The notes beneath the pieces were generated by a model. It was not told where the DNA came from, searched no databases, and saw only the letters and a program-made list of their open reading frames with translations. This document shows, piece by piece, positions 53,239 through 60,634 of a DNA stretch of 64,000 bases. Source of the DNA: an uncultured Bacilli bacterium (GTDB taxonomy: Bacteria > Bacillota_I > Bacilli_A > RF39 > UBA660); NCBI GenBank assembly GCA_934163035.1, contig CAKPJX010000002.1, forward strand, positions 1 through 64,000, written 5' to 3'. A program made the translations under genes and the position numbers. Position 1 is the first letter of the stretch, and every line of letters starts with the position of its first letter.

Positions 53239-53588
53239 TATATAAAGCTATAGACGTCATTATCTATTATTGTTCTTAAATCAAGTACACTACTTCGACA
53301 AAATAGTGCCACCTCAAAATAGAAATAACGTTTAGAAAAATCACTAATCCTAAATAATTCAATATAATGATTCCACGTAAGTTCATTAAGTCTTGAAAAA
53401 AAAATAGGAAAAGTACAATAAAATATCTGCATCATTTTAATATTGAAAATGGAAAAACTATTACTACTACCAAAACGATAAGAACAAAAAGTAGAATATT
53501 TATAAATTGAACTAGAATAAATATTCTTAGTATTATAAACTTTTCTACCAATCATCCAGAATAAAAACAATTTATTAATATTAATCAC
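53238..53588 (-). CDS. DUF1016 N-terminal domain-like protein, truncated
   Basis: A 116-residue ORF: INKLFLFWMIGRKVYN, RFGSSNSFSIFNIKMMQI, then the characteristic LTWNHYIELFRISD segment. These are the DUF1016 (YhcG) N-terminal domain motifs, and that domain normally precedes a PDDEXK nuclease half of about 200 residues, which is missing here. It is either a remnant or a solitary domain protein. The Cys- and aromatic-rich composition resembles no host neighbour. Confidence 0.55.
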   Translation of the reverse strand: MININKLFLFWMIGRKVYNTKNIYSSSIYKYSTFCSYRFGSSNSFSIFNIKMMQIFYCTFPIFFSRLNELTWNHYIELFRISDFSKRYFYFEVALFCRSSVLDLRTIIDNDVYSFI

Positions 53589-53602
53589 CTATTATATTAT
53601 TC

Positions 53603-53633
53603 GAAAAAAAAAGACCATTTTCCATAGTCTTTT
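53603..53633 (-). terminator. Terminator after rny
   Basis: Minus strand AAAGACTATGG-AAAA-TGGTCTTT followed by a long T-run directly after the rny stop. Confidence 0.8.
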
Positions 53634-55190
53634 TTATTTTGCCTCTTCCTGGGCACGAGTCTCACGAATAACTGTGATTTTAATCGTACCTGGATATTTC
53701 ATATTAGCTTCAATTTTCTCTTTTACTTCCCTTGCTATTTTATGAGCTTCTAAATCATCAACTTCTTCAGGTTTAACAATAACACGTAGTTCTCTACCAG
53801 CTTGTACAGCAAATGTTTTTTCAACACCACTAATATTATTTCCAACTTCCTCAAGTTGTGTTAATCTCTTAATATAATTTTCTAATGAATCATTTCTAGC
53901 ACCAGGTCTAGAAGCAGACAAAGCATCAGCAATAGCTACAATAGTAGATATTACACTAGTAGCATTAGTATCACCGTGATGTGATGCTATAGCATTAACA
54001 ACAATATCATTTTCATTATATTTTTTAGCTAAATCAGCACCAATATCAACATGGCTTCCTTCGATTTCATGATCAATTGCTTTACCTATATCATGTAGTA
54101 ATCCAGCTCTTTTAGCTAAAGTAACATTTTCACCAAGTTCAGCAGCTAATAAGCCGGATAGTTGAGCAACTTCTATTGAATGTTGCAAAGCATTTTGACC
54201 ATAACTTGTCCTAAAATGAAGCTTACCAATTGTTTCAATAAGTGCTGGATCAAACTTAGTAAGTCCTAATTCAAATGTTGCTTCCTGACCATACTCAATG
54301 ATTTTTTTGTGCATGTCCTTACATACTTTATCATACAACTCTTCAATTCTAGTAGGATGAATTCTACCATCCTTAATCAAAGTCTCTAAAGTAACTCTAG
54401 CTATCTCCCTTCTTAAAGGATCAAAACTAGATAATACTACAGCTTCAGGTGTATCATCAATAATTAAATCAACACCAGTTATAGCCTCAATAGTACGAAT
54501 ATTTCTACCCTCGCGACCAATGATTCTTCCTTTCATTTCATCAGTCGGTAAATCAACAACAGTAACAGTTTGATCACTTGCTATATCAGAAGCATAACGT
54601 TGCATAGAACTAACAATAAGTTCACGAGCTGTTTTATCAGCAGAAAGTTTAGCCTCATTTTCCATTTCTTTAATGTACTCAGCTATTTCTTTACTCATAT
54701 TTTCTCGTACCGTACTCATTATTAAATCCTTAGCTTTTTCCTTGCTAAAGCCAGAAATTTTTTCTAACAGTTCCAACTGTTCTCTTTTAATTTCTTCCAC
54801 TTTACTCTTATCATTCTGGATTTCCATTTGACGTTCAGAAAGCTTATCCTCACGTTCATCTAAAGATGCTTCCCTTTTTTGATAAAGTTCATCACGCTTG
54901 TCTATACTGGCTTCACGTTGAAGTAAACGCTTCTCAGATTCTTTTAGTTCATCCTTTTTTTCGCGAATCTCCCTATCTAAGTCCATTTTAATTTTATGCG
55001 CCTCTTCTTTTTGTTCAATTGCAGCATCTCTTTTTAGCTTTTCAACTTCTTTTTTAGCCTGAGAAATCATATCATCAGCTTTTTTAGAAGCTCTATTAAC
55101 TCTTAAATTATTTATAACTAACGTTAAAACAAAACCAACCAATAATCCAACAGCTACAAGTAAAATGGAGAATAAAATATTACTATCCAT
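53634..55190 (-). CDS. rny: Ribonuclease Y
   Basis: A 518-residue RNase Y. The N-terminal membrane anchor (residues 5-25) is followed by a long coiled coil (30-190), the KH domain (MKGRIIGREGRNIRTIEAIT) and the HD domain with the metal pair in GLLHDIGKAIDHE and ASHHGD. It starts mRNA decay at the membrane. Length and motifs match the family. Confidence 0.97.
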   Translation of the reverse strand: MDSNILFSILLVAVGLLVGFVLTLVINNLRVNRASKKADDMISQAKKEVEKLKRDAAIEQKEEAHKIKMDLDREIREKKDELKESEKRLLQREASIDKRDELYQKREASLDEREDKLSERQMEIQNDKSKVEEIKREQLELLEKISGFSKEKAKDLIMSTVRENMSKEIAEYIKEMENEAKLSADKTARELIVSSMQRYASDIASDQTVTVVDLPTDEMKGRIIGREGRNIRTIEAITGVDLIIDDTPEAVVLSSFDPLRREIARVTLETLIKDGRIHPTRIEELYDKVCKDMHKKIIEYGQEATFELGLTKFDPALIETIGKLHFRTSYGQNALQHSIEVAQLSGLLAAELGENVTLAKRAGLLHDIGKAIDHEIEGSHVDIGADLAKKYNENDIVVNAIASHHGDTNATSVISTIVAIADALSASRPGARNDSLENYIKRLTQLEEVGNNISGVEKTFAVQAGRELRVIVKPEEVDDLEAHKIAREVKEKIEANMKYPGTIKITVIRETRAQEEAK

Positions 55191-55262
55191 ATTTCCTCCA
55201 TCTAGATTAAGCTAAGCATAATCTAATTATATTGTAGATTTATTTTAAGACCTTGTCAAGAA

Positions 55263-55287
55263 AAAGAAAAAAAGCAAAATTGCTTTT
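55263..55287 (-). terminator. Terminator after murE
   Basis: Minus strand AAAGCAA-TT-TTGCTTT with a T-run overlapping the murE stop codon. Confidence 0.65.
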
Positions 55288-56680
55288 ATTCAAAATAACT
55301 CTTAATAACATCATAATCACAATAAGGTAATTTTTTATCTTCAATGGCCATATAATTATCTCTTCCTTTACCAAGTATCAAAACAACATCACCAGACTTA
55401 GCCATATCAAAAGACCTATATATCGCACTTTTTCTATCAACTATGGTTTCATAATTAGTAGACTTATTTTCACCGATCATTTGAGAAACTATATCTTCTA
55501 CCTTCTCATAACGTGGATCATCCATAGTAAAAATAACATAATCAGCTCTAGATAATATCAAGGTCCCAATTTTAGAACGTTTTTCTTTTTCTCTACCACC
55601 TGCTGCACCAGTAACTAAAATAACCCTATGAACATTATTAAAACAATCCAATACACTCTTAATACCATTATAAGTATGAGCATAATCAAGGATTATAGTA
55701 TAATCTTGCCCAAAATTTAATTTTTCCATTCTACCATCAATAGGCTTGAAATGTTTAATTCTATCAAGCAAAACATCTTCTGCTATATTCTTGATAAGAC
55801 CAACAATTAAAACCAACGCAGCATTATATATATTAAATTTACCAATCAGTGGACTTTCCACTGTATAAGTAAACTCTTTACAATCAAGATCAAACTTTAC
55901 AAAATTAGACATATATTGTACATTTCTTATTACATAATAGTTGTCACTAGAAAAACCATACGTTCTTTTTCTAGAATCAGTAATTGCTTTACAGTTATCA
56001 TCATCACCATTAACTAATATAATACCATCTTCTTTAACTAAATCACATAATTTAAGTTTTGAATTTATATAGTTTTCAATGGTTTTATGAATATTAAGAT
56101 GATCCTCAGTAATATTTGTGTAAATCGCAATATCATACTTTATAGAGTTAACTCTCCCATGTAAAAGAGCTTCACTTGACGCTTCCATTACAATATCTTT
56201 ACAGTTACTCTTTTTAATTATAGAAAACAAAGAATAGAGTTCACAAACACATGGAGTGGTATTGCTAGTAGAATATTTTTTCCCAGCAACACTCATACCA
56301 TTTGTGCCAATATAAGCTATTGGTCTAGAATCATCCAAAAGTTGCTTTATCAAAGATGCAACTGTAGTTTTCCCATCAGTTCCAGTTATTCCAATAAAAT
56401 TAAATTCACTTGTTTTTACATCATAGAAATTTTCACAAGCATCTATTAATGCTTGATTAATATCAGAAACAACGATGGTAGGAACTGAAAAATGAGCTTC
56501 TCTATCACAAACAATCGCAACCGCCCCTTTAGAAATAGCATCAGCAGCAAAATCAAAATGATCAACATTAAACCCCTTAGTCGTAACAAACAAGTAACCA
56601 GGTTTAACATTTCTAGAATCTTCACTTATACCAGTTATATCAACATCAACATCACAATCTAAAATTTTGTTTAATTTCAT
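55286..56680 (-). CDS. murE: UDP-MurNAc-tripeptide synthetase MurE
   Basis: A 464-residue Mur ligase. It has the P-loop ITGTDGKTTVASLIKQLL, NTTPCVCELYSLF, the TNITEDHLNIH metal/substrate motif and the C-terminal DYAHTYNGI. MurE adds the third amino acid of the stem peptide. The C-terminal selectivity segment is MDDPRYEK; DNPR marks meso-DAP and DDP-type marks other residues, so specificity is unclear. A downstream ATG of the two (56680) has GGAGG six bases upstream. It follows recA by 44 bp. Confidence 0.9.
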   Translation of the reverse strand: MKLNKILDCDVDVDITGISEDSRNVKPGYLFVTTKGFNVDHFDFAADAISKGAVAIVCDREAHFSVPTIVVSDINQALIDACENFYDVKTSEFNFIGITGTDGKTTVASLIKQLLDDSRPIAYIGTNGMSVAGKKYSTSNTTPCVCELYSLFSIIKKSNCKDIVMEASSEALLHGRVNSIKYDIAIYTNITEDHLNIHKTIENYINSKLKLCDLVKEDGIILVNGDDDNCKAITDSRKRTYGFSSDNYYVIRNVQYMSNFVKFDLDCKEFTYTVESPLIGKFNIYNAALVLIVGLIKNIAEDVLLDRIKHFKPIDGRMEKLNFGQDYTIILDYAHTYNGIKSVLDCFNNVHRVILVTGAAGGREKEKRSKIGTLILSRADYVIFTMDDPRYEKVEDIVSQMIGENKSTNYETIVDRKSAIYRSFDMAKSGDVVLILGKGRDNYMAIEDKKLPYCDYDVIKSYFE

Positions 56681-56727
56681 CATTTACCTCCCTAGAAGAT
56701 TATATATTAAATAGTAAAATTAAATTC

Positions 56728-57762
56728 TTAATTAGTCTTCTTTTTAATATCACTTTCTAAATTTATATCATAATACTCCCTAACTTTTTTCTCTATTTCA
56801 TCTCTTAATTCAGTATGGTCTTTAAGAAGTAATTTAACATTTTCTTTTCCTTGACCAAGTTTTTCACCCTGATATGAATACCAAGCACCTGTTTTTTCAA
56901 CAATTCCAGCTTCCGCCGCTAAATCAATAATTTCGCCTTCCTTAGAAACACCTTCACCATACATAATATCAACAACAGCTGTTTTAAATGGAGGGGCAAC
57001 TTTGTTTTTAACAACTTTAATAGTTGTTTTATTTCCTACAACTCCATCACCCATTTTTAACTGTTCATTACGTCTAATATCTAAACGAATAGATGAATAA
57101 AACTTAAGTGCTCTACCTCCTGGTGTTGTTTCCGGATTTCCAAACATAACTCCAACTTTTTCACGTAATTGATTTATAAAAATACAAGTTGTTTTTGTTT
57201 TACTAATAGTACCAGAAAGCTTACGCAATGCCTGAGACATAAGTCTTGCCTGTAAACCAACATGAGAATCTCCCATTTCACCATCAATCTCTGCTTGTGG
57301 TACAAGTGCTGCAACTGAGTCAATAACTATTATACTTATAGCTTCACTATGAACTAAAGCATCACAAATTTCTAAAGCCTGCTCACCTGTATCAGGTTGA
57401 GATAATAATAATTCATCTATATCAACACCTAACTTTTTAGCATAAACAGGATCTAAAGCATGCTCAGCATCTATAAAAGCAGCTCTTCCTCCAGCCTTCT
57501 GCTGTGCTGCTATTGCTTGTAAGGCAAAAGTAGTTTTACCACTAGATTCTGGTCCATATATTTCAATAATTCTACCTCTAGGATATCCACCAACACCCAA
57601 GGCAATATCAAGAGATAAACATCCACTAGAGCAAACATCAACCTTCATATGCTTGCTATCACCAAGTTTCATAATAGAGCCCTTACCAAATTGTTTTTCA
57701 ATATCATTTAATACTTGTTCTAAAGCTTTATCTTTAGAATTTTCCTTATTTACCGATTTCAT
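56728..57762 (-). CDS. recA: Recombinase RecA
   Basis: A 344-residue RecA: Walker A GPESSGKTTFALQA, the MAW-like segment QALRKLSGTISKTKT, Walker B IIVIDSVAAL, and loops IDGEMGDSHVGLQAR and NPETTPGGRALKF. It forms filaments on ssDNA for repair. GAGGAGG precedes the ATG. Upstream there is TTGATT, 15 bases and TATACA as a possible promoter. recX is 18 kb away. Confidence 0.98.
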   Translation of the reverse strand: MKSVNKENSKDKALEQVLNDIEKQFGKGSIMKLGDSKHMKVDVCSSGCLSLDIALGVGGYPRGRIIEIYGPESSGKTTFALQAIAAQQKAGGRAAFIDAEHALDPVYAKKLGVDIDELLLSQPDTGEQALEICDALVHSEAISIIVIDSVAALVPQAEIDGEMGDSHVGLQARLMSQALRKLSGTISKTKTTCIFINQLREKVGVMFGNPETTPGGRALKFYSSIRLDIRRNEQLKMGDGVVGNKTTIKVVKNKVAPPFKTAVVDIMYGEGVSKEGEIIDLAAEAGIVEKTGAWYSYQGEKLGQGKENVKLLLKDHTELRDEIEKKVREYYDINLESDIKKKTN

Positions 57763-57869
57763 AATTCCTCCTCGTAATAACCTACAAACTAATTGTATAA
57801 TACAAAAAAAGAAAAATCAAGTACTTTTTCGAACAATTGTTTTAATTAATTAAAAATAATTTTATAGTA

Positions 57870-57904
57870 AAAAATAAAAATCCCTATATAGAAAAGAGAT
57901 TTTT
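57870..57904 (-). terminator. Terminator after pgsA
   Basis: Minus strand AAAATCTC...GGGATTTT hairpin, then TTATTTTTT, between pgsA and the recA promoter region. Confidence 0.6.
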
Positions 57905-57927
57905 ATAATACTACTTTGAACGAATCC

Positions 57928-58530
57928 TTATTTTTCTTCACCAAAAATTATTTTTTTATTTAAGTTAAAATACTGAATCAATGACACAATGGACATAATA
58001 GATGCAAAATATAACAATATTTCGCTGACTCTAATTCCTATAAATTCAAATGGTAAATTATAAAACAAAGCTAATACTACTCCAATCATTAAAGAAGCTG
58101 TTTTAATCTTACCAGAACCAATAGCAGCAACAACATAGCCTTTACTTGCCGCTTCCATTTTTATAGCATTGACTATAATGTCTCTAAAGACAATAATTAC
58201 TGGAACAATGGGATTAATAAATCCACTACTCGCAAGTATAATAAGTGTTGTATTAACAAGAGCCTTATCAGCAATTGCATCTAACATCTTACCAGTATTT
58301 GTAATTTGATTATATTTTCTAGCCAAATATCCATCTAAAAAATCTGTAAGACTAGCAATTATAAATATAACTCCAGCAATAATATATTTAAGGTCTATCT
58401 GTGAAGAAATTCCAGAAATATTATAAATAGGAAACTGTATTCCAATCGTATAGAATGGAAATAATAACAAAATAATAATCACTAGTGATAATATTAATCT
58501 AAAAACAGTAAGTTTATTAGGCAAATTCAT
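57928..58530 (-). CDS. pgsA: CDP-diacylglycerol–glycerol-3-phosphate phosphatidyltransferase
   Basis: A 200-residue CDP-alcohol phosphatidyltransferase with four to six membrane segments. The family motif D-G-x2-A-R-x8-G-x3-D-x3-D is present as DFLDGYLARKYNQITNTG, then KMLDAIADKA. It makes phosphatidylglycerol phosphate. The ATG at 58530 (MNLPNKLTVFR) is chosen for GGAGGAG 10 bases upstream. It overlaps the RodZ-like gene by 14 bp, as in Bacillus-type ymfM–pgsA order. Confidence 0.95.
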   Translation of the reverse strand: MNLPNKLTVFRLILSLVIIILLLFPFYTIGIQFPIYNISGISSQIDLKYIIAGVIFIIASLTDFLDGYLARKYNQITNTGKMLDAIADKALVNTTLIILASSGFINPIVPVIIVFRDIIVNAIKMEAASKGYVVAAIGSGKIKTASLMIGVVLALFYNLPFEFIGIRVSEILLYFASIMSIVSLIQYFNLNKKIIFGEEK

Positions 58531-58999
58531 AAATCTTCTCTCCTCCATACAACTCATCACCCCTAGCCGGCGTCGTTTTACTAGCATTAACAAGTATAAA
58601 GCAAATTAAAACAATGACAAATAAAATTAAAAAACCAATTATAAATGGCCAAATATTAACTTTTTCTTTATAAATTTTTGTATAAGGAGATTGAATCTTT
58701 TTCTCCGCACTTTCCATCTTTTTTTGAGCAGCTCTTATATCTTCTAAAGAAATTTTAGATGTATGTTCAAACAAAAAACCATTAAATTCATCAATAACTT
58801 TTTCACAATCAAGGCCTAAATATTTAGCATATTGTCTAACATACTGTTTTAGGCTATATACATCTTTAAAAGCTCTTACATTACCACTTTCAATATTTTC
58901 AAGTTCAGATAAAGAAAGTTCCAAATCCTCAGCAGCTTCGGTCAAACTTACACCATTGCTAATTCTAGTTGATTTTAAATACTCTCCCAATTCCTTCAC
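58517..58999 (-). CDS. RodZ/YmfM-like helix-turn-helix membrane protein
   Basis: A 160-residue protein with an N-terminal HTH_25-type domain (LGEYLKSTRISNGVSLTEAA, then LELSLSELENIESGNV and LKQYVRQYAKYLGL), a Lys-rich linker and one membrane segment (residues 115-137). RodZ proteins connect MreB with the cell wall. The C-terminal extracellular beta domain is missing, so it is a short form. It overlaps pgsA. Confidence 0.88.
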   Translation of the reverse strand: MKELGEYLKSTRISNGVSLTEAAEDLELSLSELENIESGNVRAFKDVYSLKQYVRQYAKYLGLDCEKVIDEFNGFLFEHTSKISLEDIRAAQKKMESAEKKIQSPYTKIYKEKVNIWPFIIGFLILFVIVLICFILVNASKTTPARGDELYGGEKIYEFA

Positions 59000-59029
59000 G
59001 ATAACACCTCACAATAACAATAAATATAA

Positions 59030-59362
59030 ATAAGCCATGTTCTGTTCCTATATAAATAGGCGACAAACATTTATCTACCGGACTAGCCGGTCCCTAAATC
59101 AGTTTAATTCCTGCTTTAGGACTCCCCTACCAAAATTTGGGTTTCTCGCTCATGGGGTTTACCTCGTTTCACTTCTTCGTTTCCAAAGACATCGTCACTG
59201 TGGCACTTTATGAACTGAATCATATCACAAGGACTTAGATTCATAATTCGCCGTTAGTAATACTACTCAAGGTTATTTATTCCCAAGACATGAACACTAC
59301 AATCATCTCAGACTGTGCGAGCATGGACTTTCCTCAAGGATCTTTAAGACCCCAGCGTTTGT
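59030..59362 (-). ncRNA. rnpB: RNase P RNA (type B)
   Basis: The minus strand has the conserved 5' region with GAGGAAAGTCCATGCTCGC (about 59312-59340), the inner core with ACAGTGACGATG and GTAAACCCCATGAGCG, and the 3' part ACAGAACATGGCTTAT near 59030-59046. The general plan fits the Bacillus type. It lies between gpsB and the RodZ-like gene, the order found in Bacillus-like genomes. It cleaves tRNA 5' leaders with RnpA. Confidence 0.93.
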
Positions 59363-59369
59363 CTATATA

Positions 59370-59717
59370 TTAATTGTCACTATTATTATCTTTATTTAAG
59401 CCACTATATACCATCTTTTCAAGTTGAGATAGCCTTCTCATAATATCAACATTTGTAACTTCCGGAACATCATTATTACGTGCTACTTCCATGCTAAGCT
59501 TAGAATTTCTAAGTTCCTGCTTTAAAGACATAATTTCTGCTAACAAATCGGCTTTTTCCTTTTCTAAATCATTAATTATGTTAAAGAATTGCTCATAGTC
59601 ACCTATAATAATATCCAAAAATTGATCAACTTCTTTTAAACGATATCCACGAGTATCTATTTTAAACTCTTTTTCTAAAATATCTTGTGGCATAAGCGTA
59701 ATCTTATTTTGATACAT
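59370..59717 (-). CDS. gpsB: GpsB/DivIVA-like cell-division protein
   Basis: A 115-residue coiled-coil protein: LMPQDILEKEFKIDTRGYR, then LKEVDQFLDIIIGDYEQFF, which is the DivIVA/GpsB membrane-binding N-domain. After a linker comes a C-terminal helix (VDIMRRLSQLEKMVY). GpsB links PBP1A with division. pbp1A lies 1 kb away on the other strand and rnpB is adjacent. Confidence 0.93.
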   Translation of the reverse strand: MYQNKITLMPQDILEKEFKIDTRGYRLKEVDQFLDIIIGDYEQFFNIINDLEKEKADLLAEIMSLKQELRNSKLSMEVARNNDVPEVTNVDIMRRLSQLEKMVYSGLNKDNNSDN

Positions 59718-59792
59718 TATATCACCAATCCCTTACAGTAATATTATGTCATCAATACTAGCATTTGTCAATTATTAACATCCACATAAAGT

Positions 59793-59900
59793 CTACTTAT
59801 TAAGTTTTTCAACAGCTAACGTCACAAGTGTCCTTCTTTTTATATCACAAGTATTAGAAAACATTCTATCCAATATTCTAATAATTTCAAAATTATTCAA
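59793..59900 (-). CDS. Small ORF, 35 aa, TTG start
   Basis: From TTG at 59900 the protein reads NNFEIIRILDRMFSNTCDIK, then RRTLVTLAVEKLNK. GAGGTGA is placed four bases upstream. It lies in the 346-bp gap between gpsB and recU, on the minus strand and in gpsB direction. It is amphipathic and basic. No family is recognised. The gap otherwise holds only AT-rich DNA and the recU promoter (TATAAT at 60041-60046). Confidence 0.4.
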   Translation of the reverse strand: MNNFEIIRILDRMFSNTCDIKRRTLVTLAVEKLNK

Positions 59901-60063
59901 AGTATCACCTCACACCATATAATAGTATAAAATTAATAATAAATCATAAATTCGACAATACTAGATAAAATTATTAAAAAGCAAAGATAATAATAATCAA
60001 AAATTTAATTCAAAATATAGAAAAAATTAACACAATATAGTATAATAAAAAGCAGGTGATGAA

Positions 60064-60633
60064 ATGAATTATCCTACAGGAACTAAAAAGGGGACACAAA
60101 AACAAACAATTACATATAACAATAGAGGAATGCTTCTAGAAAGTGAAATAAATATATCTAATGAATATTATAGAGAAAAAGATAAAGCATATATTTATAA
60201 AAAACCAACACCAATAAAAATAACAAAAGTAGATTATCCATCAAGAGAAAAAGCAATAATAAAAGAAGCATTTTTTACTGTACCATCAACTACTGATTAT
60301 AATGGCATTTATAAAGGAAAGTATATAGACTTTGAAGCAAAAGAAACAAAAAGTGATACAGCTTTTGCTTTAGCAAACATTCATCCCCATCAAATAGAAC
60401 ATTTAAAAAACATTAATAATCATCAAGGAATTGCTTTTCTAATCATAAGATTTACTAACTTAAATAAAACATATTTATTAACTGTAGAAAAACTAATAGA
60501 TTTTTTAAATAATGAAAAAAGAAAGTCAATACCTATAAAGTATTTTGAAAACAATGCCTATTTGATTAAAGAGGGATACATCCCAAGAATTGATTATCTA
60601 AATATAGTCGATAAAATTATTGGAGGTAACTAA
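60064..60633 (+). CDS. recU: Holliday junction resolvase RecU
   Basis: A 189-residue RecU nuclease: MNYPTGTKKG, NNRGMLLESEINISNEYY, then the catalytic acids in DYNGIYKGKYIDFEAKET and the C-terminal HPHQIEHLKNINNHQGIAF. It resolves recombination junctions and segregates chromosomes. It ends 1 bp before PBP1A, a Bacillus-type recU–ponA operon. AGGTGAT precedes the ATG. Confidence 0.96.
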   Translation: MNYPTGTKKGTQKQTITYNNRGMLLESEINISNEYYREKDKAYIYKKPTPIKITKVDYPSREKAIIKEAFFTVPSTTDYNGIYKGKYIDFEAKETKSDTAFALANIHPHQIEHLKNINNHQGIAFLIIRFTNLNKTYLLTVEKLIDFLNNEKRKSIPIKYFENNAYLIKEGYIPRIDYLNIVDKIIGGN

Positions 60634-60634
60634 T

